A stretch of DNA of 46,492 nucleotides from Bacteroidales bacterium (GCA_021740905.1 JAIOYV010000053.1:1-46492); one strand, 5' to 3'. Positions 18,034-26,518 are shown, counted from the first letter of the stretch. Made by a program: numbers and translations. The notes: generated from the sequence alone by a model not told the origin.

Positions 18034-18912
18034 ATGTTGAAATCAACACAAAAAATACGGCTCGTCAAAAACGGGATTTTCCCGATTACGAAAAACCTTA
18101 AAGGGGAAGCCTTACCAGGGCTTCCTGCCACCGGCCAAAATTTTCCAGGAACTTTTCAGGGCGAAGGAAAGTTGCTGGGAGTGCCCGTACTCTTTGTCCG
18201 AATGGCAGGATGCAACCTTCGTTGTGTTTGGTATATGCCCGACGGAACTGTTTCTCCATGCGATACCCCACTTTCATCCTTCGATTTAAGAGGATCGGAG
18301 TACTGGCTCGTTGGGGATGTAGTGGAAACACTTGCACAAAACCTTGGGCTCATTAGGCACGTAGTAGTTTCTGGTGGCGAACCTTTGTTGCAGAAAGAAG
18401 CCCTTCGTGAGCTTTGTCAATTGCTAAAATCGAAGTTGGGGGTGCATATCACAATAGAAACAAATGCCACGATTTATGATGATGAGCTGGCAAAGTATGT
18501 CGATCTTTTCAGCCTTTCGCCCAAGCTAAAAAGCTCGGTGCCCGACATAGCAAAAATGGAAAAGCTGAATTTGTCAGGCTTTGAGAATTTTTCGCTCCTT
18601 CACGAAAAGCGACGCATGAACATAGAGGTTATCCAGAAATTTTTCGACCTTAGGAAAAATACAAACCTTCCCAATTTTGATCTTCAATTAAAATTTGTAA
18701 TTACTTCCGAGGAAGAAGAAGCTGAAGTGAAGAGGATTCTGAGAAGGATGATAGGCTGGAAAGTGGATGATGTAGTACTGATGCCTGTGGGGTTAAATAC
18801 AAAGGAGCTGGTTGTCTCCACACAAATTTGCTGGACAATGGCAGTGCGCAATGGCTGGCGTTTTAGCCCACGGCTGCATATCGATTTGTTTGGGGATAAG
18901 CAAGGGGTATGA
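18034..18912 (+). CDS. queE: 7-carboxy-7-deazaguanine synthase (radical SAM)
   Basis: Radical SAM enzyme that contracts 6-carboxytetrahydropterin to 7-carboxy-7-deazaguanine. Before the cluster motif there is a TFQGEGKLLGVP stretch, typical of QueE. The cysteines are Cys60, Cys64 and Cys76 (AGCNLRC ... PCDTP), spaced CX3CX11C, which differs from CX3CX2C (Bacillus type) and CX14CX2C (Burkholderia type). A VVSGGEPLLQ SAM-binding motif follows. The 292-residue length is larger than the usual 200-245. It starts 19 bp after queD. Confidence 0.9.
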   Translation: MLKSTQKIRLVKNGIFPITKNLKGEALPGLPATGQNFPGTFQGEGKLLGVPVLFVRMAGCNLRCVWYMPDGTVSPCDTPLSSFDLRGSEYWLVGDVVETLAQNLGLIRHVVVSGGEPLLQKEALRELCQLLKSKLGVHITIETNATIYDDELAKYVDLFSLSPKLKSSVPDIAKMEKLNLSGFENFSLLHEKRRMNIEVIQKFFDLRKNTNLPNFDLQLKFVITSEEEEAEVKRILRRMIGWKVDDVVLMPVGLNTKELVVSTQICWTMAVRNGWRFSPRLHIDLFGDKQGV

Positions 18913-18957
18913 AAACGCTTTGTGGAAAAATTGTAATATGCTTCGCGTAAAATGTTG

Positions 18958-18965
18958 TAAATTTG
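18958..18965 (+). promoter_or_regulatory. Candidate -7 box for the toxin-antitoxin pair
   Basis: TAAATTTG matches the consensus TAnnTTTG and lies 22 bp before the antitoxin ATG. A TTG further upstream is somewhat too distant for a standard -33 element. It suggests the pair is transcribed separately from the que genes. Confidence 0.35.
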
Positions 18966-18987
18966 GCAGTAGTTATAAATTGAATCT

Positions 18988-19173
18988 ATGATGTTGACAA
19001 AAAACACGCTAAGACAGCAAATTGAAACATTTCCCGAACAGTTTTCAATTGATGATTTAATTGAAAAATTAATATTGATTGAAAAAATTGAAAATGGAAA
19101 CATGCAATCTGATAAAGGGGAAGTGATTTCAGAAACTGAGCTTGATAAACAAATCGAAAAGTGGTTCGAATAA
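18988..19173 (+). CDS. Putative type II antitoxin
   Basis: A 61-residue (or 60 from the second ATG) acidic, helical protein. It lies directly before a ParE/RelE-type toxin gene and overlaps it by 13 bases. The sequence FSIDDLIEKLILIEKIENG followed by an acidic SETELDKQIEKWFE tail fits the short antitoxins that accompany ParE toxins in Bacteroidota, in which the C-terminal helix blocks the toxin. No recognisable DNA-binding domain is seen, so autoregulation is uncertain. Confidence 0.65.
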   Translation: MMLTKNTLRQQIETFPEQFSIDDLIEKLILIEKIENGNMQSDKGEVISETELDKQIEKWFE

Positions 19174-19460
19174 ATTGGACAACTCAAGCCAGGGAAGATC
19201 TTAAAAGCATTGCTGATTATATTTCAATTGATTCCAAGCAATATGCAAGGCTTCAAATTCTTAGAATTAGAAATCAAACTCATATTTTACGAAATCATAA
19301 TTATATTGGTAGAATTGTACCTGAAATCAACAAGGATGATTTTCGGGAGTTAATCGTAGGTCGATATCGGATTATTTACAAAATTGTATAAGCCAAACAA
19401 ATTGATATTTTGACAATCCATCATTCATCCAGGGATTTAACTCAAAGAAAGATGGATTAG
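19161..19460 (+). pseudogene. ParE/RelE-family toxin interrupted by an in-frame stop
   Basis: Starts at a GTG overlapping the antitoxin gene. The first 76 residues have the ParE pattern: INWTTQAREDLKSIADYI at the N-terminus and FRELIVGRYRIIYKIV in the beta-sheet. A TAA at 19389-19391 then stops translation. The same frame continues as AKQIDILTIHHSSRDL, the exact last strand and HHSxRxL tail expected of ParE, up to a TAG at 19458. Read through, it would be about 99 codons, the normal family length. The gene is therefore probably inactivated by one nonsense change, or a sequencing error is present. Confidence 0.75.
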
Positions 19461-19505
19461 CTTGTATGGATAACAAATTTGAATAGAAAGTTGTAGAAAA
19501 TATAG

Positions 19506-20390
19506 ATGTTTTCAGACCCAAAAAATATGGAATCGAAATACCTTGGGAAAAAGACGAAATATCCTGATAGTTACCAACCGAATGTTTTGTTGCCACTCCC
19601 CCGCTTCGATAATAGGAGGGAATATGATATGCCCGAACATCCTGCCTTTTTTGGAGCCGATGTGTGGCATGCTTATGAATTTGGATTCCTTACCAACAAA
19701 GGCTTACCGGTAACAGGGATCCTGAAAATTGTATATCCCTCCTCCAATCTTTTTATTGTCGAAAGCAAATCGCTGAAACTGTATCTCAACTCCTTCAACA
19801 TGGCCCGTTTTGGCGATACCAGAACCGAAGGATTGAAAATAGTTTTGGAGCTAATTAAAGTTGATCTGGAGAAAGTCCTTCAAACCAAAGTTGAGGTCAA
19901 TTATTTTGAAGTGGAAGGAAGCCCGGTTTCTGACTTCGACCATTATAAACGGCTTGAAGACTTAGTTGATATTGATGGACTTTTCTTTTATCAATATAGT
20001 GAAAACAAACATATCCTTGCTATTGAAAGCCATGATGCACAAGAGATACGGGTGTTTTCTGATGTCTTGCGCAGCAATTGCAAAGTAACCCACCAACCCG
20101 ACTGGGGCAGTGTTTTCATCCACCTAAAATCATCTAAAAAATTGGACATGGGAAGCCTTCTCCAATACCTGGTCTCGTTCCGAAACGAAAACCATTTTCA
20201 CGAAGAGGTCTGTGAGATCATCTTCAAACGCTTATTCGACCTTCTTCAACCAGAAGAACTTATGGTAGCCTGTATTTACACCCGGAGGGGAGGGATAGAC
20301 ATTTGCCCGGTGCGCGCAAATAAAGTGGATTTGTTGCCAAAGTTCTTGATTAATCCTGGGGTAATGGATAAAAAATTGTTGCGGCAATAA
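19506..20390 (+). CDS. queF: NADPH-dependent preQ0 reductase (long form)
   Basis: Reduces the nitrile of preQ0 to the aminomethyl group of preQ1. The 294-residue length matches the two-domain E. coli-type QueF. The QueF motif E86-SKSLKLYLNSFN is present, as is the active-site Cys192 in SNCKVTHQPDWG with Asp199. Start at 19506 or at the ATG at 19527; the second gives an N-terminus closer to the family. It follows the broken toxin gene by 46 bp and abuts the convergent membrane-protein gene with a one-base gap. Confidence 0.95.
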   Translation: MFSDPKNMESKYLGKKTKYPDSYQPNVLLPLPRFDNRREYDMPEHPAFFGADVWHAYEFGFLTNKGLPVTGILKIVYPSSNLFIVESKSLKLYLNSFNMARFGDTRTEGLKIVLELIKVDLEKVLQTKVEVNYFEVEGSPVSDFDHYKRLEDLVDIDGLFFYQYSENKHILAIESHDAQEIRVFSDVLRSNCKVTHQPDWGSVFIHLKSSKKLDMGSLLQYLVSFRNENHFHEEVCEIIFKRLFDLLQPEELMVACIYTRRGGIDICPVRANKVDLLPKFLINPGVMDKKLLRQ

Positions 20391-20391
20391 T

Positions 20392-20790
20392 CTACTTTCT
20401 CATTAACAAAAAATTCCCTAGCCAGGCAAACGGGATAAAAACAGCTATCCCCACTATCCAAAACCATAATGGATGGGGAAAGGATGTCATATTTAGAATC
20501 CCAAAAACCATCAGTATTGCACCCACAAGCAAGGCAAGATGTTGCTGTCGGGTTTTGGCAATCAAGGTGGTCACTATGGCTGCCACAAACGACCCGGTTG
20601 CCCAGGCAAGGATGACCATCCATTTTGCTGCTATGGGGACAGATCCCATGTATGCTGTCATGGCTTCTTTATCGGCAAAATCCAAGCCTGGTGGGTAGGG
20701 AAATAAAAAATGGCTGAAGCCTTCCACTATCATTATGGCTACCGTTCCGGCTACAATGCCGGCTAATACTGCAAGAATATTTTTCCACAT
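20392..20790 (-). CDS. Small membrane protein of unknown function
   Basis: A 132-residue hydrophobic protein with four predicted transmembrane helices (about residues 5-25, 56-78, 82-102 and 108-128) and a short extracytoplasmic loop containing FPYPPGLDF. I do not recognise a functional family. It is tail to tail with queF, and 38 bp upstream lies the end of the racemase-like gene, so both may be co-transcribed. Confidence 0.65.
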   Translation of the reverse strand: MWKNILAVLAGIVAGTVAIMIVEGFSHFLFPYPPGLDFADKEAMTAYMGSVPIAAKWMVILAWATGSFVAAIVTTLIAKTRQQHLALLVGAILMVFGILNMTSFPHPLWFWIVGIAVFIPFAWLGNFLLMRK

Positions 20791-20828
20791 AGTTTTTTGC
20801 TTTAGTTGGTTTTTAGGTTGAATCTAAA

Positions 20829-21515
20829 TTACAGACTATTTCGAACGATGCTGTTTACATGAATTTGAAGGGTATCGAGATAATTGATACCAGGTAATTT
20901 CTTTTTCAGGATAAGGGGCAATTCGGTGCAGCCAAGAATTGAAGTATCCACATCAAATTCTTTTTTCATTCCTATTATGATGTTCTCCAGGACACGACGG
21001 CTTTCATCTTTAAAAATACCTATGGCGAGTTCATCAAAGATAATGGTATCAATTATCTGTTGATCCTTTTCTGATGGAACAAACACTTGCAGTCCAAATC
21101 CTGCAAAGCAATCCTGATAAAAACTATTGCTCATGGTAAACTTTGTGCCGAGCAAGGCAATCCGCTTGTTGGAAGAAATGTTTTGAGCCACTTTAGCTGT
21201 TTCTTCCACAATGCTGATTAAGTTTTTTTGGGTCAGTGTTTTAAGATCATAGAAAATAGTATGGGGCGTATTGGCTGTTATTGCAATGATTTCGGCCCCG
21301 GCATATTCGAGTTTCCTGATCCTGTCGATGAATAATTCAATCAAAGTCTCGCGGGGTTTTTCCAGCGTCACCTTTTTTGTGGCAAATAAGTCGAGGCTGA
21401 TCAGTATTATTTCTGGGAAATGGCCTGTCTCTTCAAGTACCATTTTATTGATCAGCCGGTAATATTCCTGCGTTGCTTCGGGAGTAAGCCCGCCAATAAG
21501 CCCAATCTTCTTCAT
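20829..21515 (-). CDS. Aspartate/glutamate racemase family protein
   Basis: A 228-residue cytoplasmic protein of the Asp/Glu/hydantoin racemase superfamily, starting with the typical KKIGLIGGLTPEATQEYY. The second catalytic cysteine is present (Cys196 in ILGCTELP). The first, normally the residue before NT.H, is Ala81 here (ITANTPH). An E. coli homologue (YgeA) has Thr at this position and is still active, but Ala cannot act as an acid/base. It may be one-sided, use another residue, or not be a racemase. The gene follows the SRPBCC gene with a nine-base gap. Confidence 0.8.
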   Translation of the reverse strand: MKKIGLIGGLTPEATQEYYRLINKMVLEETGHFPEIILISLDLFATKKVTLEKPRETLIELFIDRIRKLEYAGAEIIAITANTPHTIFYDLKTLTQKNLISIVEETAKVAQNISSNKRIALLGTKFTMSNSFYQDCFAGFGLQVFVPSEKDQQIIDTIIFDELAIGIFKDESRRVLENIIIGMKKEFDVDTSILGCTELPLILKKKLPGINYLDTLQIHVNSIVRNSL

Positions 21516-21524
21516 TCAACAAAG

Positions 21525-22049
21525 CTACTTCTTTTCAATATAAGTTTTAAAATTGCTTAAGCCTTCCTCAAAGTCTTTCCCGATGGCTTTATCCATGTTC
21601 ATGAAAAGCATCATTATCGACATGGGGAATTTGCTTTTGCCCGAAAAGCCCCAGGTAACATGCGTTCCGTTGCCTTCTGCTTTCAGATCGAAGTATCCCA
21701 TATTTGTTGCTTTCCAGGGTTTCAGGAATCGCAATTCAGATTCGACCCGGGTCATGGGCACTAATTTGGTCAGTTCTTGCTCGCCCTCGCCAACTTGTTT
21801 GTTCCCAAACCAGAGGTGGATAGCGCCAACTTCGCCATCTGTGCCTTTAAATTCAGTCCGCATATTGGGGTCGCGGGTTCCCCAAACCGACCATTCTTGC
21901 TGTTCTTTTAGGGATATTAAACTATCCCAAACTGCCTTTTGTGGTTTATTCACTACTATGTCCCTCGAAACGGCAAATTCAGAAGGGGCAATCATTCCAA
22001 GTATTAAAATCAAAAGTACCAATCCGGCAATAATGTATAAAATGATCAT
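21525..22049 (-). CDS. SRPBCC (START-like) family protein with N-terminal membrane anchor
   Basis: A 174-residue protein with one N-terminal transmembrane helix (residues 2-21) followed by a helix-grip SRPBCC domain, the polyketide cyclase/AHSA1 type. Typical features are the VSRDIVVNKPQKAVWDSLISL opening and the TRVESELRFLKPW and HVTWGFSG strands. Such domains bind hydrophobic ligands; no catalytic residue can be assigned. It heads a short minus-strand group with the racemase-like and membrane-protein genes. Confidence 0.78.
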   Translation of the reverse strand: MIILYIIAGLVLLILILGMIAPSEFAVSRDIVVNKPQKAVWDSLISLKEQQEWSVWGTRDPNMRTEFKGTDGEVGAIHLWFGNKQVGEGEQELTKLVPMTRVESELRFLKPWKATNMGYFDLKAEGNGTHVTWGFSGKSKFPMSIMMLFMNMDKAIGKDFEEGLSNFKTYIEKK

Positions 22050-22181
22050 CTTTTTAAGATTTAGTTCATATTATCAACTAAAACAATTTAATGTTGATTT
22101 AGTTGGCAGGGGGAGTTGAGAATTTGAAATTTGAAACTGGAAATTCGCATTTCGCTAATGGCAGGAAGAATTTTATGGTGT

Positions 22182-22628
22182 CTAAAACACATCCAATAAC
22201 TTAAATTTCTTTCCATTGAATTGAAATTCATCATCCTTCTTCAAATCTTCAATGGCATTGTAAATTGGTACCTTGGCTGAAATTGCAAAGTAGTCCTGGC
22301 CATCGACCGTAATTTTCCCCAGGCTGATTGAAATGAAAAGTTTGTGTGCGTTGGTTATCACAACTGCTCCGAATTCAGCTTTTTCGCAATTGATTTTCGG
22401 ATCGATCTTTTCAAGGATTTGAATATCCTCTAGAGCACGTTGGTATTGCTTGGCAAATTGGTCCCGTTTACGCAACATCTGGTTTCGGAAGGCATCGTAC
22501 CTGTCCTTTGGAGCGCCATAATCGTTGGCCATCTTCTGATGCTTCTGCATTTCTGCTTTTGCGGTTTCGGCCAGCTTCTGTTGCTGGGCAAGGCACCCCT
22601 TGATTATTTTACTTTTTAAATCTGTCAC
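22182..22628 (-). CDS. GreA/GreB-like coiled-coil protein
   Basis: A 148-residue protein with an N-terminal helical hairpin rich in Lys, Gln and Glu (about residues 5-85) and a C-terminal FKBP-like half ending KKDDEFQFNGKKFKLLDVF. This resembles the small GreA/B-like proteins of Bacteroidota often annotated as 3-oxoacyl-ACP synthase. A GTG at 22628 is the likely start; the frame is open to a TTG at 22661, but those 11 residues come from low-complexity intergenic DNA. Binding to RNA polymerase is inferred from the fold only. Confidence 0.6.
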   Translation of the reverse strand: MTDLKSKIIKGCLAQQQKLAETAKAEMQKHQKMANDYGAPKDRYDAFRNQMLRKRDQFAKQYQRALEDIQILEKIDPKINCEKAEFGAVVITNAHKLFISISLGKITVDGQDYFAISAKVPIYNAIEDLKKDDEFQFNGKKFKLLDVF

Positions 22629-22703
22629 TTTACTCGAAATTGGAAACTTGAAATTTGGCAATATGTAGATAACTCAGAACTCTTCTGACTCAGAACTTCA
22701 CAA

Positions 22704-24281
22704 CTAAAACTCCGAAGTGAAAAAGAACTCAATATCCTTAAAGTTTTGCTGGGCCATTTGCAAACCATAGGAGGTGTCGGAAAGAAATACATCCCTGTCG
22801 TGTTTATCTTTGGCCATGTATTGGTATTTGCGCTTTTTAAAATCGTCCAGTTGGGCTTTATTCTCGCTTCTGATCCAACAAGCTTTGTGGAGTTGGATTG
22901 GCTCATAGCGGCAGGTGGCATTGTATTCGTGCTTCAACCTGTATTCGATCACCTCGAACTGGAGCGCGCCCACTGTGCCAATAATTTTACGGCCATTAAA
23001 CTGATGCACGAAAAGCTGTGCCACCCCTTCGTCCATCAACTGATCGACCCCTTTTCCCAACTGCTTCGATTTCATGGGGTCGGCATTTTCGATGTACCGG
23101 AACAATTCGGGGGCGAAATTGGGGATGCCCACAAATTTTAGTTTTTCGCCTTCGGTCAAAGTATCGCCGATAATAAAGTTGCCCGTGTCGTGCAGGCCTA
23201 CGATATCCCCTGCGTAAGCTTCATCAATAATCGATTTTTTCTCGGCCATAAATGCCGTTGGGTTCGAGAATTTCATAAACTTGCCATTGCGCACATGCAG
23301 GTAGTTTTTATTCCGTTCGAATTTGCCCGAACATATCCTAACAAAAGCAATCCTGTCGCGGTGGTTAGGGTCCATGTTGGCATGGATTTTAAACACAAAG
23401 CCTGTAAATTTCTCTTCGGTAGGTTCGATATGGCGCTGAACTGTCTCCACATCGCGTGGCGTAGGGGCTATGTCGATGAAGCAATCCAATAGCTCCTGCA
23501 CTCCGAAATTATGCAAAGCGCTCCCAAAAAATACGGGAGATATTTTAGCTGCCCGGTAATCCTCTAAATTGAACTCCGGATAGACGGTATTCACCAGCTC
23601 CAATTCATCAAGCAATGCTTCGGTGCCCGAGCCAATGTATTTCTGCAAATGTTCCACATCCAGTTTCGATACTTTCACAGGTTCTTCCTTGTGTTGTTTG
23701 TCGTCGCTGTCGTAAAAATTCAGTTGTTTATCTGGGATGTAATATACGCCTTTTAGGCTTTTTCCCATCCCTATGGGCCAACTTAAAGGCCTGACCGTAA
23801 TCCCTAATTTATCTTCAATATCGTCCAACAATTCAAATGGGTCTTTCCCATCGCGGTCGAGTTTGTTGATGAAAACGATGATTGGAATATCGCGCATACG
23901 GCACACGCTCACCAGCTTTTCGGTTTGAGGCTCCACGCCTTTAGCCACATCAACCACCACAATTACGCTATCGGCTGCTGTGAGTGTGCGAAAAGTATCT
24001 TCTGCAAAATCCTGGTGGCCTGGCGTGTCGAGGATATTTATTTTGACTCCCTTGTATTCGAAACCCATCACCGAAGTGGCAACAGAAATTCCACGCTGCC
24101 GCTCGATCTCCATAAAATCGGAGGTGGCTGTTTTTTTTATTTTGTTCGATTTTACTGCTCCCGCCACATGAATGGCTCCGCCAAAAAGTAGCAACTTTTC
24201 GGTAAGGGTAGTTTTCCCCGCATCGGGGTGACTTATGATGGCGAAGGTCCTCCGCCGTTTTATTTCTTTTTCAAAACTCAT
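22704..24281 (-). CDS. prfC: Peptide chain release factor 3
   Basis: GTPase that removes RF1/RF2 from the ribosome after peptide release. The 525-residue protein has all the GTPase motifs: SHPDAGKTTLTEK (G1), the ERQRGISV switch region (G2), DTPGHQDF (G3) and NKLDRDGKD (G4). The CGMM-like C-terminal half with LQFEVIEYRLKHEYN is specific to RF3 as against EF-G. Full length; monocistronic by appearance, followed by 75 bp of low-complexity DNA. Confidence 0.96.
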   Translation of the reverse strand: MSFEKEIKRRRTFAIISHPDAGKTTLTEKLLLFGGAIHVAGAVKSNKIKKTATSDFMEIERQRGISVATSVMGFEYKGVKINILDTPGHQDFAEDTFRTLTAADSVIVVVDVAKGVEPQTEKLVSVCRMRDIPIIVFINKLDRDGKDPFELLDDIEDKLGITVRPLSWPIGMGKSLKGVYYIPDKQLNFYDSDDKQHKEEPVKVSKLDVEHLQKYIGSGTEALLDELELVNTVYPEFNLEDYRAAKISPVFFGSALHNFGVQELLDCFIDIAPTPRDVETVQRHIEPTEEKFTGFVFKIHANMDPNHRDRIAFVRICSGKFERNKNYLHVRNGKFMKFSNPTAFMAEKKSIIDEAYAGDIVGLHDTGNFIIGDTLTEGEKLKFVGIPNFAPELFRYIENADPMKSKQLGKGVDQLMDEGVAQLFVHQFNGRKIIGTVGALQFEVIEYRLKHEYNATCRYEPIQLHKACWIRSENKAQLDDFKKRKYQYMAKDKHDRDVFLSDTSYGLQMAQQNFKDIEFFFTSEF

Positions 24282-24494
24282 TTATGCTGAAATTTTTGGC
24301 CTGCAAAAGTAGTTAAATGGTTTAAGCATAAAAAAGGATGAATTGAGGAATTTGAAAATGTCAGGTGAGCTATGCTTTTGATACAAATTCTAAAGAAACT
24401 CCAAATGTCAGTATCCAAATTTCAAATAATATCCAATGTCAAAAATTTCAAATTTGAAACTGTTTGAATTATTGTAATTTGATCATTGTGATTT

Positions 24495-24528
24495 ATTTGT
24501 CTTTTGTGATTTGTCTTTTGTGATTTGT
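24495..24528. repeat. 14-bp direct tandem repeat
   Basis: The unit ATTTGTCTTTTGTG occurs twice in tandem (24495-24508 and 24509-24522), followed by a partial third unit. It lies in the 277-bp low-complexity gap between ddl and prfC, which also holds AT-rich words of the TTTCAAATTTGAAA type. No gene is seen in the gap. Confidence 0.7.
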
Positions 24529-24558
24529 AAGACTAAGGTGTATCCTAAAAAGTCAATA

Positions 24559-25536
24559 TCAAATTATACAATCCTCGATTACCACATCCCACAAATCGCT
24601 CATTTCGAAGCCGGCAGTGCGGGCCATTTTTGGAACAATGCTGTTTTCGCTCATGCCTGGCACTGTGTTGATCTCAAGAAAATAAAATTTGCTGTCGCGA
24701 AGGATGTAGTCGATACGGACCAATCCTTTGCACATTAGTTTGTCGTAAACTTCTGATGAAATGGCCTTGCACTTTTCTGTTAGTTCATCAGAAATCCGGG
24801 CAGGGGTAATTTCATCCACCAGGCTTGCCGTGTATTTGGCATCGTAATCGAAAAAATCGTTTTTGCTGACAATTTCGGTGAGGGGTAAAATATAGTCCTT
24901 GTCAAGTGTTTTCATCATGCCACAGGTAATTTCATCCCCTTTTATGAATTCCTCAATAATTACCTGGGAGCTTTCGAGGTAAGCTTTTTCAATAGCAAGC
25001 AATAGTTCTTCTTTATGCTTCACTTTAGTAATGCCAAAACTTGATCCTCCCTCGTTGGGTTTTACAAAAACAGGCAAGCCAAGTTTTTCTATTATTTCAT
25101 GCATCGAAATAATATCTCCTTTTTGAACAAGTACTGACTTGGCCAGGGAGACAGATGTTCCCCACAAGTGGTTTTTGGTGGCATCCTTGTTAAATGTAAG
25201 AGCCGATGAGAGCACATTCGACGAGGTGTAGGGAAGTTTCATCATATCAAAATAAGCCTGGAGCTTGCCATCTTCGCCTGGAGTTCCATGAATGGCTATC
25301 AGTGCGCAATCGAACGTCACCTTTTGCCCATGTTGCACAAAGCTAAAATCATTTTTGTTGATGGTGAGGTAGCACAAATCATCGCCACAAACCTCCCAGT
25401 CTTTTCCTTTGATGATCACTGTGTATGCCTTATACTTCTCAGGGTCGAGCCATTTTTTAATCTGGTCGGCACTTTGGATTGAGATCACATATTCCGATGA
25501 ATCCCCTCCTGCTATTATTGCGATGGTCTTTTTCAT
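24559..25536 (-). CDS. ddl: D-alanine--D-alanine ligase
   Basis: ATP-grasp enzyme that makes the D-Ala-D-Ala dipeptide for peptidoglycan. The 325-residue protein (from the ATG at 25536; an earlier start at 25557 is possible) shows the N-terminal IAGGDSSEYVISIQSA motif, the IAIHGTPGEDGKLQAYFD segment, the NEGGSSFGI loop and the metal-binding FLEINTVPGMSENS at the C-terminus. It is transcribed in the same direction as the rluD-like, T9SS and PASTA genes upstream, a grouping familiar from Bacteroidota. Confidence 0.95.
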   Translation of the reverse strand: MKKTIAIIAGGDSSEYVISIQSADQIKKWLDPEKYKAYTVIIKGKDWEVCGDDLCYLTINKNDFSFVQHGQKVTFDCALIAIHGTPGEDGKLQAYFDMMKLPYTSSNVLSSALTFNKDATKNHLWGTSVSLAKSVLVQKGDIISMHEIIEKLGLPVFVKPNEGGSSFGITKVKHKEELLLAIEKAYLESSQVIIEEFIKGDEITCGMMKTLDKDYILPLTEIVSKNDFFDYDAKYTASLVDEITPARISDELTEKCKAISSEVYDKLMCKGLVRIDYILRDSKFYFLEINTVPGMSENSIVPKMARTAGFEMSDLWDVVIEDCII

Positions 25537-25814
25537 TTCCTTTAAGTTTGAGAGCAAAAGTAGGGAATTAGTTGATTGGGGAATTAAGAAAATTAGGAAA
25601 TTGGGGAAATAAGTAAATTAGGAAATTGGGGTGAGTAAGGTGAGTAAGGTGGCAAAGTTGCTGGCACCACTTCAAAAGTTCAATCGTAATTGCCTGTTTC
25701 CTTGCGGCGGTCGAGGTTCAGAACTCATCATTTGAGTAAATTTTCCTAAAGCAAATCGCAAATATTCTTTTAATTAATATTTTATGTAAAGCCCTGAAAG
25801 GATTTAATTTAAAT

Positions 25815-25974
25815 AACCGTGGGCGAAGCCCACGGTTGAAGGGCATAGCACATTCCAGCCCCGAAGTGGGCTGAACATTGATACTTCAGTTCAACCACTT
25901 CGTGGCTGGTGTCTTATAACATCAGGTTCCGTGGGCTTACGCCCACGGTTATTGAGATTTAGTCACTTCGTGAC
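25815..25974. repeat. BIME-like cluster of four palindromic repeat units
   Basis: Four hairpins follow each other. Unit a: AACCGTGGGC / GCCCACGGTT with GAA loop (25815-25837). Unit b: an imperfect inverted repeat with arms CCAGCCCCGAAGTGG (from 25856) and CCACTTCGTGGCTGG (to about 25910). Unit c: CCGTGGGC / GCCCACGG (25929-25948), an inverted copy of unit a. Unit d: GTCAC-TTC-GTGAC (25962-25974). The mirrored layout resembles repeats mobilised by REP-associated (RAYT) transposases; no such transposase is in the window. Confidence 0.75.
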
Positions 25975-26250
25975 AATTGTTCTTCAACCCTTGATTCGAG
26001 TTTATAGTAAGAGATTACGAAACATGCCAGAAGCTCCACTCGGATCGACATATTCAAATGATCATTGATGGTTTGCATTTAAATGAATATTTGCGATTTC
26101 TTAAAAATTAATATTTATGAATGCTTTTGTGATAAATGCAAATATGATGAGTTCTGAGGTCAGGCACAGTTCTTACTTTTTAGCAAAAGGGGGCAAACTT
26201 TTGAAGTGGCTTGAGTAAATGGTTCTCAATTCGCTTTCCATTGGTTTTCC

Positions 26251-26271
26251 GAGACGCAAGCCTTGCGTCTC
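26251..26271. repeat. GAGACGC-type palindromic repeat, copy 1
   Basis: GAGACGCAA (26251-26259) pairs with TTGCGTCTC (26263-26271) around a three-base loop. The second copy in the window is at 30995-31016. The family is known from many bacterial intergenic regions. Confidence 0.7.
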
Positions 26272-26518
26272 TACCACCTTGCGATCCATCTTTGTCCCCA
26301 ATTCCTGAGTCCGGTCAAAAAAGCATCTTTCTCGCTCAACTCGGCGCCTGCCAGCCGCAGGCTGGTTGTAGATAATTTTTGAATCCTCATTAACAAAAGG
26401 TTAACTGCGGTTCAAAAATCATCTCCGCCTTGATTTGAACGAAAATCTTGCTTTTTAGACTCGACTCATTCCTCAATTTTCACCCTTCGAAGCTTTAGCG
26501 CAGGAGGGCCCCAATTCC

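Larger units (their letters stand above)
25537..26518. other. Gene-free region rich in palindromic repeats
   Basis: Nearly 1 kb with no credible gene. In order it holds: a 17-bp direct repeat (25590-25606 and 25615-25631); a cluster of hairpin units (25815-25974, listed separately); an AT-rich stretch around 26040-26150; a GAGACGCAA palindrome at 26251; a CCAGCC-GCA-GGCTGG hairpin at 26351-26365; and an element with TTTAGCGCAGGAGGG at 26494-26508 right after the rluD stop. It looks like a landing site of repeats. Confidence 0.6.

Noticed and set aside
22629-22661. N-terminal extension of the GreA-like protein from a TTG start
   Set aside because: The 11 extra residues come from low-complexity intergenic repeat text; the GTG at 22628 is the better start.
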